From Gemmatimonas sp. (lineage in GTDB: Bacteria > Gemmatimonadota > Gemmatimonadetes > Gemmatimonadales > Gemmatimonadaceae), in assembly GCA_011390805.1 (NCBI GenBank), contig JAABRT010000012.1, forward strand, positions 1-64,000: a stretch of DNA of 64,000 bases, given 5' to 3'. Shown here piece after piece: positions 43,101-53,310 of the stretch; the first letter of the stretch is position 1; each line of letters begins with the position of its first letter. Position numbers and translations under genes: made by a program. The notes under the pieces are model-generated. The model was not told where the DNA came from. It did not search any database and saw only the letters and a list, made by a program, of their open reading frames with translations.

Positions 43101-44345
43101 TCAACTCACCGCCAAAACCGCCCCCGCCACAACAATCCGCTCCCCACTCCCCTGCTTCGCCATATACATCGCGCGGTCCGCCCGGGCCACCCACGACTCC
43201 AGGTTCTCCTCGCCGTCATACTCGGCCAGCCCGATCGACGCGCCCACCGCGAACTCCATGTTCGGGTGCGGTGAGGGCATGCTCGCCACCGACTCCACCA
43301 GACGGCGCGCCAGCATGTGAGCCACTTTCGCGTCGGTATTGTTGAGCACCACGGCGTATTCGTCGCCGCCGTAACGGCACACCACGTCTGTCTGCCGCAT
43401 GAACACTTTCGACAGACACTTGCCCACGTTCACCAGGGTCTGGTCGCCCGCCTGATGGCCGTACATGTCGTTCACCATCTTGAACTTGTCAAGATCCACC
43501 ATCACCAGCACCACTGGCTGTCGCGACAGTGCGTGCATGTGCACCGCACGGTGTGACATGGCGTCAAACAGCTTCCGGTTGCCCAGCCCGGTGAGCGCAT
43601 CGGTCGTGCTCTCGCGCTTGGCCTCCTCCAGCTGGTGACCAAGATTCTCAATGCGGCCGGCCAGCGCCTGGTACTGGGCCTGCACCTGCGTTTGCCGCGT
43701 CTTGAACGCTTCTTCGATCGCTGACAGCGCACCCAGTACTTCACTCTTGATATTGCCGGTTTGCACACGCGTGATGGCCGTGCGCGCTCGCTGCAACTGG
43801 ATGTCGGCCACTTTGTCGCATGACTGCTCGGCCTTCACGGAGTTGTGCACCGTCTCCACCACCGACCAGAGCGCGTCTCGCAGCTCGGTAATGGCCGTGT
43901 CCACGTAGCGCGACTCGTCGCGCCTGTGCTCGGTAAAGGTGCGCGAGATGCCGTCCCAGTCGCGTTCTCGCACCCCCAGCGAGCCACCCTCGCCATGTTC
44001 CACCGGAACGCCGAGTGTGGCGTGTCGCTGCCAGCGCTGCAGTTCCTGCGTGATCTGTTCCGCCGAACGATCGGGCAGGTCAAACGCGTGACGGGAAAAC
44101 GCAGTCAGAATGCTGCCAAGGGTGTCGAGCACAAGACCGACCTCGTCCACGCGGCCATCCACCGTACGCAGCGACAGTCCATGCGCTGGCGTGGGACGTG
44201 ACCGCGCGGACGCACCGCCTTGAATGGCGACGAGACTCGGAGTGCCGGTAGCGGCTTTGCTCGCGCGATCCACCTTGGGTGCACTAGCGGTCGACTCGGC
44301 GGGCGAAGTACTGTCGCGATTGAAGCTGAATTTGCCGAAGAACAT
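43101..44345 (-). CDS. GGDEF diguanylate cyclase
   Basis: 414 aa, no membrane helices. The N-terminal 230 residues are helical, with a coiled coil near 180-245. The GGDEF domain (about 250-410) has the entry TDALTGLGNRKLFD and the active site YGGDEYAVV. An I-site RQTD lies five residues before GGDEY, so product inhibition by c-di-GMP is likely. The fourth position of the signature is E and the fifth is Y, which is usually still active. The N-terminal region (around VETVHNSVKAEQSCDKVADI) is not a known sensor domain. Separated from the acyl-CoA dehydrogenase gene by 63 bases. Confidence 0.93.
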   Translation of the reverse strand: MFFGKFSFNRDSTSPAESTASAPKVDRASKAATGTPSLVAIQGGASARSRPTPAHGLSLRTVDGRVDEVGLVLDTLGSILTAFSRHAFDLPDRSAEQITQELQRWQRHATLGVPVEHGEGGSLGVRERDWDGISRTFTEHRRDESRYVDTAITELRDALWSVVETVHNSVKAEQSCDKVADIQLQRARTAITRVQTGNIKSEVLGALSAIEEAFKTRQTQVQAQYQALAGRIENLGHQLEEAKRESTTDALTGLGNRKLFDAMSHRAVHMHALSRQPVVLVMVDLDKFKMVNDMYGHQAGDQTLVNVGKCLSKVFMRQTDVVCRYGGDEYAVVLNNTDAKVAHMLARRLVESVASMPSPHPNMEFAVGASIGLAEYDGEENLESWVARADRAMYMAKQGSGERIVVAGAVLAVS

Positions 44346-44408
44346 GGGAGGGAGGGAAGATGTTGAATCATGGTATCGTCCTACCCTCGATGTTTCTTTA
44401 ACTCTGTG

Positions 44409-46199
44409 CTAAAACTCACTCTCCGCCAACGCCATGATGGGTGTCGCGCCGGCCTGAATCTGAGCGAGCAGCGCACCCGTTTGCGGCATCATGTGCGTCA
44501 TGTAGAAGCGCGCAGTTTTGAGTTTGGCGCCAAGGAACGCTGCGTCCCCTTCACCGGCGCTCAGCTTGCGCTGCGCCACCGTTGCCATCTTGAGCCACTG
44601 CCAACCAAGTGCGGTGTAGCCCATGAGGTGCAGATAGTCAGTGGCGGCCGCTCCTGCTTCGTCGGGGTTTGCAAATCCCTTTTCGGCCAGCAGCATCGTG
44701 GCCTTTTGCAGCTTCACGAGTGCCTCGCTCACCGGCTTGGCGAGTGCACTCAGGCTGTCGTCGTCTGACACCGCATCCACGTCGGCCTTGACCATGCTGA
44801 AGAACCGGCGCACCAGACGGCCGCCCTCCATGGGCAGCTTGCGTCCCACAAGATCAAGCGCCTGCACCGCATTGGTGCCCTCGTAGATCTGTGCGATGCG
44901 CGCGTCGCGCACATACTGCTCAATGCCGTACTCACGGATGTAGCCGTGCCCGCCCAGTGTTTGCAGCGCAGTGTTGGTGGCGTCAAACCCGAGATCCGTA
45001 AAAAACGCCTTGATCACAGGTGTCATCAGCGCCACCAAGTCCGACGCTTCTTCTCGTACCGCCGCGTCAGGATGGCGATGCTCGGTATCAATGAGCATGC
45101 CCACCCAGTAGGCGAGGCAGCGCGCGCCTTCATTAAACGCCTTCACGCGCAACAGCCCTTTGCGCACGTCGGGGTGCACAAGAATCGAGTCGGCCGGACC
45201 ATCGGGATTCTTGGCACCGGTTAGCGAACGCCCCTGCAACCGGTCTTTGGCGTACGACAGTGCGTTCTGGTACGCGACCTCGGACAGCCCAAGCCCCTGC
45301 ATGCCAACGGCCAACCGCGCGCCGTTCATCATCACGAACATGGCCCGCATGCCCTTGTTCGGTTCACCCACCATGAAGCCGGTGGCGTTGTCAAAGTTGA
45401 GCACGCAGGTGGCCGAACCCTTGATGCCCATTTTGTGCTCAATCGACCCGCACGTCACGCCATTGCGTGTGCCCGGCTGCCCCTCTTCCGTAGGCAGAAA
45501 CTTGGGCACCAGAAACATGCTGATGCCTTTGCTGCCGGCCGGCGCGTCGGGCAGCTTGGCCAGCACCAGGTGCACAATGTTTTCCGTGAGATCCTGTTCG
45601 CCGGCCGAGATAAAGATCTTGGTGCCCGTGATGCTGTAGGCGCCATCGCCTGCGGGCACGGCCCGCGTGGTGAGAATGCCCAGATCGGTGCCGGCGTGTG
45701 CCTCGGTCAGACACATGGTGCCGGCCCAGGTGCCGTCTACGAGTTTGGGCAAATAGAGCGCCTTCTGTTCGTCACTGCCGTGGCTCATAAGCGCGCTGTA
45801 GCAGCCGTGCGACAGCCCGGGGTACATGCTGAACGACAGATTTGACGAGCAAAGCATTTCTTCAAACACAAAGCGCACCGCTTCCGGCAGTCCCTGCCCG
45901 CCGAACTCGGGGTCGGCGGCAATGCCCGTCCAGCCACCGGCGGTGTACTGACGGTACGCGTCAATGAAACCCGAAGGCGTTCGCACCGTACCGTTGTCAT
46001 ATGAACAGCCTTCTGCGTCACCCGATTGATTGATCGGGAACAGAATCTCCTCACATACCTTGGCGCCTTCAGCCAGCACGGCATCGACCACATCCGGTGT
46101 GGCCTCCTCAAAACCAGGCAGCTCGGCCAGTCGGTCTACGCCGTGCACATCGTGCAGCACAAAGCGGATGTCATCCAGTGGGGCGCGATAGGTCGGCAT
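44409..46199 (-). CDS. Acyl-CoA dehydrogenase
   Basis: 596 aa from ATG 46199, the long acyl-CoA dehydrogenase type (with an extra C-terminal domain as in the AidB/DmdC-related group). Signature regions are MCLTEAHAGTDLGIL (FAD/substrate loop), GIKGSATCVLNFD, LQTLGGHGYIREYGIEQYVR and ARIAQIYEGTNAVQALDLV. The catalytic Glu position is in IYEGTNAVQ, which fits. It would oxidise acyl-CoA with electron transfer to ETF. No ETF or other beta-oxidation gene is next to it. The frame continues upstream to 46283 without conserved features. Confidence 0.94.
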   Translation of the reverse strand: MPTYRAPLDDIRFVLHDVHGVDRLAELPGFEEATPDVVDAVLAEGAKVCEEILFPINQSGDAEGCSYDNGTVRTPSGFIDAYRQYTAGGWTGIAADPEFGGQGLPEAVRFVFEEMLCSSNLSFSMYPGLSHGCYSALMSHGSDEQKALYLPKLVDGTWAGTMCLTEAHAGTDLGILTTRAVPAGDGAYSITGTKIFISAGEQDLTENIVHLVLAKLPDAPAGSKGISMFLVPKFLPTEEGQPGTRNGVTCGSIEHKMGIKGSATCVLNFDNATGFMVGEPNKGMRAMFVMMNGARLAVGMQGLGLSEVAYQNALSYAKDRLQGRSLTGAKNPDGPADSILVHPDVRKGLLRVKAFNEGARCLAYWVGMLIDTEHRHPDAAVREEASDLVALMTPVIKAFFTDLGFDATNTALQTLGGHGYIREYGIEQYVRDARIAQIYEGTNAVQALDLVGRKLPMEGGRLVRRFFSMVKADVDAVSDDDSLSALAKPVSEALVKLQKATMLLAEKGFANPDEAGAAATDYLHLMGYTALGWQWLKMATVAQRKLSAGEGDAAFLGAKLKTARFYMTHMMPQTGALLAQIQAGATPIMALAESEF

Positions 46200-46385
46200 G
46201 CTGTACCTCGGGAGGGGATCTTGAACGCAACGGAACAGACTGGAACATGCCGCCGAGACAGGTGCACCACAAGACCAAATCATGACGCTGGCGTCATGTT
46301 TGGCCTGCTCATTGTACCCGGCGCACCGACTGCGCCTCCCACGCGTTAAACTCTACAGACGCTACGCTGACCCTTTGGAGCCTGC

Positions 46386-48365
46386 ATGAAACAGTTTTTT
46401 ACCAATATCGCGGCCAACCTGGCCACGATTGCCCTGCTATTCCTGCTCGTGTTGATGCTGACGTTCGGCCTGATCGCGGCCGCCGCCGGAGGCGAGGCGC
46501 CAACGGTGCCCGCGAACGCACTGCTGGTGGTTGACCTGTCGCAACCCTTGTCCGACCGACCGGCCGAGCGGTCGCCCACGTCGGCGTTCGACCGTGCGCT
46601 GGCTGAGCCGGGTGGTGCCAAACTGTCGCTGCGAGCCGCCGTGGTTGCGCTGCGCGAAGCGGCGGTTGATGACAACATCAGCGGCGTACTGTTGCGTGGA
46701 AACGTGGTCAGCGATGGCCTGTCGTCGGGCTACGGTGGACTGGTAGAGTTTCGCGAAGCGCTGGCCGAGGTTGTTGATGCCGGCAAGCCGGTGCACGCGT
46801 TCCTCGTCGATCCCACGGTGCGTGATTATTACATCACCAGCGTTGCGTCCACGATCACGCTCGACCCGTTCGGCACAATGCAGTTTGGCGGACTGGCTGC
46901 CACACAGCTGCATTTTGCCGGCTTTCTCGAGAAGTATGGAATCGGCGTACAAGTGAGTCGTGTTGGCCGGTTCAAGGCGGCTGTAGAACCGTTTACGCGA
47001 ACTGACATGAGCCCGGAGAACCGTGCGCAAACGCGTCGCTATCTGGAGAGCACCTGGAACGAGATCAAGCGCAGCGTGGCCTCTTCACGCGCGCTCGATA
47101 CCGCCCGCCTGCAGACGCTGGCCGATTCAGTGGCGCTGTTCCTGCCGGAAGACGCCGAACGTTTTGGTCTGGTCGACCGGGTGGCCTCTTACGATGTGCT
47201 CATTGCCGACCTGCGTGCGCTGACGGGCAGCAAGGTTCCAGGCCCGTCACCCATCAGTGACAGCGACACGTCGGGTGAGCTGGTGGGTACCGATGTCGCA
47301 GCAGATACCAATAGCAACATTGACATTCCGTTTGGTGAGATACCGGGATCACTGCCGCAAATCGCGCTGCGTGACTACGCGCAGATCGTGATTGCGCGCA
47401 ACGAAGATCCCACCACACGCCGCAAGATCGCGGTCGTGTACGCGCAGGGCGAAATCGTGAATGGCGAAGGGGGCACCGATCAGGTTGGTGGCGCGGCGTA
47501 CGCTCGCGAGTTGCGACGGCTGCGCAACAATCCCTCGGTGCGCGCGATCGTACTGCGGGTGAACAGCCCCGGCGGCAGCGTGGTAGCGTCGGAGCAGATC
47601 CGTCGCGAGCTGGCGCTCTTGAACGAGAGCAAGCCGGTGGTTGTCTCAATGGGTACGTTGGCAGCCTCCGGCGGATACTGGATTTCTACCGCCGCCCGTC
47701 GTGTATACGCGCAGCCGAGCACACTCACCGGCTCCATTGGTGTATTTGCGATCTTCCCCAACTTTGAAGGCATTGCGGAGAAGAATGGCATCACCACAGA
47801 CACGGTGAGCACGGCGCGGTACGCCGATCTCTTTTCACTCACGCGTCCGCGCACACCGGCGGAGTTGGCGCTGGTACAGCGCAGTGTTGATCAGGTGTAC
47901 GACTCATTTCTCATGCGCGTTGCCCAGTCCCGCAACTTGCCGCTCGACTCGGTAGCGATGATTGCCGAAGGACGCGTATGGTCGGGTGAAGACGCGATGG
48001 CGTTGGGTTTGGTGGACCGCATGGGCAACCTGAACGACGCGGTGCGATACGCCGCCGAGCTGGCCGGAGTTGGTGAGAACTACGGCTTGCTTGAAGTGCC
48101 GGAAGTCAAAGGCACCGCAGACATGCTGCAGGAGTTCTTTGACGATTCGCCACCGCCCGTGGTTGGTACGGTCCGCTCAGCCGTGGCATTTATGGGAGCG
48201 CCCGGCAGCACAGCGTCAGCGGCCATGCTGTCGCCGCTGGCCATGCCCAGTGGACCAATGACCGATGCACTGCGCAGCTTTGTGCGCGAAGTCAAAGCAC
48301 TGGCCAGCCTCGATGATCCACGCGCGACATACGCGCGTATGCCATTTGGGCTACAACTACAGTAG
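46386..48365 (+). CDS. sppA: Signal peptide peptidase SppA, 67K type
   Basis: 659 aa, the long tandem type, with one N-terminal membrane helix (about 10-33). The catalytic Lys is in the first half (VGRFKAAVEPF, Lys197) and the Ser in the second (GTLAASGGYW, Ser428), as in E. coli SppA. Other conserved parts are VLRVNSPGGSVVASEQIRRE and SLTGSIGVFAIFPNFEGIAE. It cuts remnant signal peptides in the membrane. A GGAG site lies 6 bases before the ATG. The following gene begins 27 bases after its stop. Confidence 0.95.
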   Translation: MKQFFTNIAANLATIALLFLLVLMLTFGLIAAAAGGEAPTVPANALLVVDLSQPLSDRPAERSPTSAFDRALAEPGGAKLSLRAAVVALREAAVDDNISGVLLRGNVVSDGLSSGYGGLVEFREALAEVVDAGKPVHAFLVDPTVRDYYITSVASTITLDPFGTMQFGGLAATQLHFAGFLEKYGIGVQVSRVGRFKAAVEPFTRTDMSPENRAQTRRYLESTWNEIKRSVASSRALDTARLQTLADSVALFLPEDAERFGLVDRVASYDVLIADLRALTGSKVPGPSPISDSDTSGELVGTDVAADTNSNIDIPFGEIPGSLPQIALRDYAQIVIARNEDPTTRRKIAVVYAQGEIVNGEGGTDQVGGAAYARELRRLRNNPSVRAIVLRVNSPGGSVVASEQIRRELALLNESKPVVVSMGTLAASGGYWISTAARRVYAQPSTLTGSIGVFAIFPNFEGIAEKNGITTDTVSTARYADLFSLTRPRTPAELALVQRSVDQVYDSFLMRVAQSRNLPLDSVAMIAEGRVWSGEDAMALGLVDRMGNLNDAVRYAAELAGVGENYGLLEVPEVKGTADMLQEFFDDSPPPVVGTVRSAVAFMGAPGSTASAAMLSPLAMPSGPMTDALRSFVREVKALASLDDPRATYARMPFGLQLQ

Positions 48366-48391
48366 ATAAGGTCTGGGCGCGCACACGGTAT

Positions 48392-49384
48392 ATGTGGCGC
48401 GCCACTGTTCCTTCACTTTGTTTCCACGCGCTGATGCTTGTACGTCACACTTGGGTTTTCTGCTTTGCACTGCTGGCCGCACACAGCACACCGGTGCAGG
48501 CACTGCACGCGCAGTCCGCCGACAGCACGGTGGCTGACAGCGCCGCAGCGCCTGTTGCGGCCGGCCCCGTGTGGCCCGTGCCCGGACCGGCACCACTGCC
48601 CGGTGCACTGCTGCCCGCCAAGCGGATTGTGGCCTATTACGGCAATCCGAATTCCAAACAGATGGGCATTCTCGGCGAGATCCCGTCTGACCAGATGCTG
48701 GCGCGACTTGAACGTGAAGCAAAGGCGTGGCGTGAGGCCGATCCGGCAACGCCGGTACAGAAGGCGTTACATCTCGTGACCATTGTGGCGCAGGCCGACA
48801 AGGGGCGCGACGGAAAGTACCGCGCCAAAATGAACGACGAAGTGATTGAGCGCGTGTACGGATGGGCGCAGAGCGCCAACGCGGTCACATTTCTTGATAT
48901 CCAGGTTGGTCTGAGCACCATTCAGGACGAGGTGCCACGACTGGAAAAGTTTTTGCAGCGCCCCGATGTGCACCTGGGCATTGATCCGGAGTTCGCCATG
49001 AAAAACGGCGTGGCTCCCGGCAAACGGGTGGGCTCCTACGACGCGGATGACATCAACGATGTGATCGATTATCTCGCGGCACTCGTGACCAAACACAACC
49101 TGCCGCCCAAAGTGCTGGTGATTCACCGTTTCACGCAGCGCATGGTCACCGGCTACGATCGCATCAAACTCGATCCGCGCGTACAGGTGGTCATGCACAT
49201 GGACGGCTGGGGCGCGCCGCGGCTCAAGCGCGACACGTATCGCGCCTACATCTACAAAGAGCCGGTACAGTTTACCGGCTTCAAGATCTTCTACAAGAAC
49301 GACACGCGACGGGGCAGCACGCTCATGACGCCGGGCGACTTGATCGGGCTCACACCGGCGCCGCTCTACATTCAGTACCAGTAG
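48392..49384 (+). CDS. Exported protein of unknown function, TIM-barrel-like
   Basis: 330 aa with a signal sequence (from ATG 48392, or the inner ATG at 48434, MLVRHTWVFCFALLAA; ends near HAQS). The mature part starts with RIVAYYGNPNSKQMGILGEI. Alternating strands and helices follow (FLDIQVGLSTIQDEVPRLEK, PDVHLGIDPEF, LVIHRFTQRMV, VQVVMHMDGWG) that resemble a glycosyl-hydrolase-like TIM barrel, with Asp residues at strand ends (IDPE, HMDG). I cannot name the family. Same strand as sppA, so they may share a transcript. Confidence 0.72.
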   Translation: MWRATVPSLCFHALMLVRHTWVFCFALLAAHSTPVQALHAQSADSTVADSAAAPVAAGPVWPVPGPAPLPGALLPAKRIVAYYGNPNSKQMGILGEIPSDQMLARLEREAKAWREADPATPVQKALHLVTIVAQADKGRDGKYRAKMNDEVIERVYGWAQSANAVTFLDIQVGLSTIQDEVPRLEKFLQRPDVHLGIDPEFAMKNGVAPGKRVGSYDADDINDVIDYLAALVTKHNLPPKVLVIHRFTQRMVTGYDRIKLDPRVQVVMHMDGWGAPRLKRDTYRAYIYKEPVQFTGFKIFYKNDTRRGSTLMTPGDLIGLTPAPLYIQYQ

Positions 49385-49401
49385 CCGGTGCGCGCGCGGG
49401 T

Positions 49402-51591
49402 TTAACGCGCCGTGATCCGGAATCCGGCAAAGATTGTGCGTGGCGGGGCCGGTTCATAGAATCGGCCCCGTGTTGCGTTCACCAGCACGGCACTGGCGTA
49501 GCGTGCATCGAGCGCGTTTTCAATGCCGAGCATCGGTGAGAGTACCACGCGATCCAGCTGAATGTCCGCGCCGGCGCGCACACCGACAGCCGCGAAGCCA
49601 TCGGCCCGCTCTGTGGCAGCGTCGTTCACCGTCACTGACGAAGCGCTCACCACATCGAGCGTGGCAAACCAGTCACCGCGGCGAGCCGTTATCCAGGCGT
49701 TGGCCTGATGCACCGGCACACCCGGCACAGCGTTGCCACCGAACTGCGTACCGGCCACTTCGTATTCGTCAAAGCGAAAGCGTGAAGCGGTGTAGGCGAT
49801 TCCTGCATCACCACGGCCCAAGAGCGTACGCACACTCGCCTCGAGACCGCGACGTGATGTGCGACCGGCGTTGCGGAACGCACGGCGACCGGGCGCGCCC
49901 GGTACCTCAAAGGGAATGAGTTCATCATCCGTGCGTGCTTCGAATACTGCCACGTCCAGCCATGTGCGCGTTCCGACAATGCCGCGCACGCCCGTTTCCA
50001 GTGTGCGGGTGCGCTGAGGTTTGAGTGACGCATTGAGTCCGGCCGAACCGTCACCTTGCACGGTGAGTTCGGTAATGGTGGGTGTTTCAAACGCCGAACT
50101 GAAGTTCGTGTACACCGACAATGACGGACGTACACGCCACGTGAGCCCGAACATCGGATTTACGGCGATCTGCCCTTCTTCACCGCTGTCATCAAGATTG
50201 GTGGCGGTGACAAAGCGGTCGTCTACATCAAAACGGATCTGATCCCAGCGCAGCGCCACACTGGCTTCCAGCTTGCGCGGAATACCGAGTTCATAGCGCA
50301 CGTACGCACCTTCCGATTGCACCACCTCACGCTGGTCTACGCGCAGCGCACCGCGATCGGAGGTGGTGGGACAACGTTCCGAAACCGCCTGCGCAAAGCA
50401 GTTCTCGAAATTCCGACGTTCGTCATTCACGCTCTGAATATCGATGCCGGCCGACATGCGTCCGGTGAAGCCTTGCCAGACGTGCGAAGACGTACCGCGA
50501 ATCCACAGTCCCATGTTGCGCCGATCTACCGTCACCACTGCAAACGGCAACGGGTTGTCGAGATCACGTGCGCCGACCCACGCTGCAGCGGCCAGACCGT
50601 TGTCGGCCGAACCCTGTTCGGCAACCACACCAACCTGTCCATGGCGCACCGTCTTGCCCGCGTTGCGCGAAATGGAGAGCGGGTCGGCCTGCCGGACATC
50701 TTCGGCCAGTTCCGCTGCGGTGAGCGCACCCGGGTTCTGCGCCAGCGGCATATCGAAGCCGCTGGCCAGCAGCTTGAGCCGCGTATTGCGAAACGTCCCT
50801 TCAAGACGGGCAAAACCGCTGGTGGCTTCCTGCTCGGCAAACGCGCGCGGACCGTTGGTGCGCGTGTGTGTAATGCTGGCCAGCCATGTGCGCTCCGGTC
50901 GCCCTGCGGGCACTATGGTGCCCGAGCCCATGAGTTGGGCGCGCCGCGCACTGCCGCCATCCCAGAAGCGCGCACGCAACTCTGACGGTACAGACGCCGA
51001 TTCAACGGTACGGAAGTCGAGCACGCCGCCGGCCGCATTGCCGTATAGTGCGGCGGCGGTTCCCCGTATGGCTTCTACAGTACCCACCGTTTCGAGATCG
51101 AGCCAATCCATGGGCGTCTGCCCATCGGGTAACGACAACGGGATTCCATCGCGCAACACCTTCACGCCGCGCACCCCGAACGCGCTGCGCGCGCCGAATC
51201 CGCGCACCGCGATGCGGGCGTCCTGCGTGGGGTTGTTCCGCGACTGCACCTGTACACCCGGCACGGCAAACAGCAGATCGCCCACACCGACGCGGCGCAG
51301 TTGCGGGCGCAAGCTGTCGGGATTGAGTCGTGTGATGGCGAACGGCAGGTCGAGCAGGGAGCGATCACCGTCGCGTGATATGCGCACACTGACGGCCTCG
51401 ATAACCGGTAGGCGTTGCGTCAGTGTATCGGGTTGCGCGTGGGCCACACTTACAGCCGGCAGCGAGAGGGCCACGAGCACTGTTGTCGCGAGCGCGCAGA
51501 ACGCAGACAGTCGACGGACAAGAGGTGCGCGAGGGACGCGGGGCGCGAGCGCCGATGGCGCGTGTGCGCAGCGTTGGCCACCGCGCAGCAT
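49402..51591 (-). CDS. TonB-dependent outer-membrane receptor
   Basis: 729 aa from ATG 51591 (a GTG 27 bases earlier is possible) with a signal peptide ending near AHAQ. The plug domain (about 50-165) has VGDLLFAVPGVQVQSRNN, IAVRGFGARSAFGVRGVKV and LRDGIPLSLPDGQTP. The barrel follows from about 170 to the end, closing FEPAPPRTIFAGFRITAR. The usual TonB box is not clear; a VEAVSVRIS-like segment lies at about 60. The substrate is unknown. It is not next to iron or vitamin genes. Confidence 0.93.
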   Translation of the reverse strand: MLRGGQRCAHAPSALAPRVPRAPLVRRLSAFCALATTVLVALSLPAVSVAHAQPDTLTQRLPVIEAVSVRISRDGDRSLLDLPFAITRLNPDSLRPQLRRVGVGDLLFAVPGVQVQSRNNPTQDARIAVRGFGARSAFGVRGVKVLRDGIPLSLPDGQTPMDWLDLETVGTVEAIRGTAAALYGNAAGGVLDFRTVESASVPSELRARFWDGGSARRAQLMGSGTIVPAGRPERTWLASITHTRTNGPRAFAEQEATSGFARLEGTFRNTRLKLLASGFDMPLAQNPGALTAAELAEDVRQADPLSISRNAGKTVRHGQVGVVAEQGSADNGLAAAAWVGARDLDNPLPFAVVTVDRRNMGLWIRGTSSHVWQGFTGRMSAGIDIQSVNDERRNFENCFAQAVSERCPTTSDRGALRVDQREVVQSEGAYVRYELGIPRKLEASVALRWDQIRFDVDDRFVTATNLDDSGEEGQIAVNPMFGLTWRVRPSLSVYTNFSSAFETPTITELTVQGDGSAGLNASLKPQRTRTLETGVRGIVGTRTWLDVAVFEARTDDELIPFEVPGAPGRRAFRNAGRTSRRGLEASVRTLLGRGDAGIAYTASRFRFDEYEVAGTQFGGNAVPGVPVHQANAWITARRGDWFATLDVVSASSVTVNDAATERADGFAAVGVRAGADIQLDRVVLSPMLGIENALDARYASAVLVNATRGRFYEPAPPRTIFAGFRITAR

Positions 51592-51758
51592 TGATGAGCA
51601 GATCGGATTTATGGGCACACCGGATTCAAGCCTGTTCGGGGCGCAGTGGCAACTGCCCGAGGCTTTTCCGGCCTTGTCAGCGTGCGCCGTCGTGCAGCCC
51701 GTCGCGGTGCGTTCTACCGTCGCGCACGGCGTCGTCTTTCAGGCGGCTGCTCTCAAGC

Positions 51759-52367
51759 CTACTGTGATGCGCGATCACACACCGGCGCGACCGCCAGTCC
51801 CGGCGCATCGAGCAACTCACCCACCCGGGAGCACGCGATGCCGGTTTGGCGATCCCGCACCTTCAGGAACCAGTGCGACGAGCTGGCATTCGTGGCCACC
51901 ACTTCGAGCTGATCCGGCAACGTCGCACCGCGCTGCACCAACTCTTCCCAGAGTGCGAATCGCTTGTTGGCCGCACGGAACTCCATCTGCTCGAGTGAAG
52001 CCCGCCCCAGCGTGCCAGTCATTCGTGCTTTGGAGCTCGCCGAAACGACCGTCACGCGCGCCCCTACGGCGGCGAGCGCCAACGTCAGGCCCACGGCGCC
52101 CGCGAGCAGTGCCATTGTGAATCGACGCTCCCCTGCGCTGCGTGCTTGTGTTGACGCAGCGACACGGGCCGCACGGTTGCCGGGGCGCGCTTCGGACGAT
52201 GATGTCTCGCTGGCGGTGGTTCGTGTGCGCGTTGCGTGCGGCGCCGCGGTTGGCGGGGCAGCCGCAGGCTTGGGGCTGGGCTTGGGCGCGGTCAGCCCCC
52301 AAGGCGCGGCGGCAGCTTTGCTCGCGGCAAGCGAAGATTTCACGGGTCGACGCACGTCGGATGACAT
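51759..52367 (-). CDS. Membrane-anchored protein of unknown function
   Basis: 202 aa. An N-terminal cytoplasmic Ala/Pro/Ser/Thr-rich region (about 1-78) precedes a single membrane helix (FTMALLAGAVGLTLALAAVG, about 84-103). An extracytoplasmic domain of about 95 residues has one Cys in GIACSR and ends VAPVCDRASQ (two Cys total, perhaps a disulfide). No family is recognised. The gap to the aquaporin gene is 133 bases and they diverge. Confidence 0.6.
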   Translation of the reverse strand: MSSDVRRPVKSSLAASKAAAAPWGLTAPKPSPKPAAAPPTAAPHATRTRTTASETSSSEARPGNRAARVAASTQARSAGERRFTMALLAGAVGLTLALAAVGARVTVVSASSKARMTGTLGRASLEQMEFRAANKRFALWEELVQRGATLPDQLEVVATNASSSHWFLKVRDRQTGIACSRVGELLDAPGLAVAPVCDRASQ

Positions 52368-52500
52368 GACGCAGTTTATCCTTGCCGATTGCGCTGCGAT
52401 ATAGCGCGCGTGGCACCTGCGTCACACTGCTGGCCTGCGTGCGCGTGTCACCTGGCGCATATTGTCGCGGCGACTGTTCTCCCTCCTTCCACCGCTCCGC

Positions 52501-53232
52501 ATGCCTTCTACTGTCATCGGCGAGTTTTTCGGCACCGCGTTACTCATTCTGCTTGGCAATGGCGTGGTTGCCGGACTGATTCTCGAGCGAACCAAAGGAT
52601 TCGGCGACGGGTGGCTGGCCATTACCACCGGTTGGGCCCTGGCTGTGTTTGCCGGCGTGTCGGTGGCATTAGGCATGGGAGCGCCGGGCGAGCTCAATCC
52701 GGCCGTCACGCTGGCTAATGTCATTGGCGGCGCACGCAGCGTAACCGATGCGCTCTGGCACGTGAGCGCGCAGCTCACAGGTGCAATGCTCGGCGCATCA
52801 CTCGTGTGGTTGCATTACTTTCCGCACTGGCGTGAAACAACCGATGGAGAGACCAAACGCGCCTGTTTTTGCACATCGCCAGCCATTCGCTCGCTGCCAT
52901 CCAACTTGTTGAGCGAAGTGCTGGGCACGTGTGTGCTTGTCCTTGTGGCCATGTCGCTTGGCAGCCCGGGCTTTGGTGGTGCGACACCGGCCACCAATCT
53001 GGGTGCTGTGCTCGTGGGCGCACTCGTGTGGGGCATCGGTCTGTCGTTGGGCGGTACCACCGGATACGCCATCAATCCGGCCCGCGATCTGGGGCCGCGT
53101 CTGATGCATGCTGTGCTGCCCGTTGCCGGGAAAACGCACAGCGACTGGTCGTATGCAGCGATTCCCGTGATTGGTCCGTTGATTGGTGCAACGATCGCGA
53201 TGCTGCTCTGGCGCGCTTTTGGCGCGCAGTGA
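52501..53232 (+). CDS. Aquaglyceroporin (MIP family, GlpF-like)
   Basis: 243 aa from ATG 52501, with six membrane helices plus the two half-helices. The first NPA motif is in GELNPAVTLANV and the second in YAINPARDLGPRL. The Asp after the second NPAR is the mark of glycerol-transporting members. It would conduct glycerol or other small solutes across the inner membrane. No glycerol kinase or glp gene is adjacent. The upstream start at 52462 adds nothing conserved. Confidence 0.92.
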   Translation: MPSTVIGEFFGTALLILLGNGVVAGLILERTKGFGDGWLAITTGWALAVFAGVSVALGMGAPGELNPAVTLANVIGGARSVTDALWHVSAQLTGAMLGASLVWLHYFPHWRETTDGETKRACFCTSPAIRSLPSNLLSEVLGTCVLVLVAMSLGSPGFGGATPATNLGAVLVGALVWGIGLSLGGTTGYAINPARDLGPRLMHAVLPVAGKTHSDWSYAAIPVIGPLIGATIAMLLWRAFGAQ

Positions 53233-53258
53233 GCCGCGGGCGTCCCGTTGCGCTGCCA

Positions 53259-53285
53259 CCATAAAACAACTATTCTTCTATATGG
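53259..53285 (+). promoter_or_regulatory. AT-rich operator/promoter region before the sulfur operon
   Basis: A short AT-rich island (ATAAAACAACTATTCTTCTA, 53261-53280) in very GC-rich DNA, bounded by the inverted repeat CCATA (53259-53263) and TATGG (53281-53285). It lies 26 bases before the TTG start of the TSUP gene. The ArsR protein of the operon could bind here. This is inference. Confidence 0.35.
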
Positions 53286-53310
53286 TTGAGCACTCCAAAA
53301 AGGCCGCGCC

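Noticed and set aside
50444-52120. 558-codon plus-strand open frame opposite the TonB receptor
   Set aside because: Composition is typical of antisense frames in high-GC DNA and it has no domain; the receptor on the other strand is well supported.
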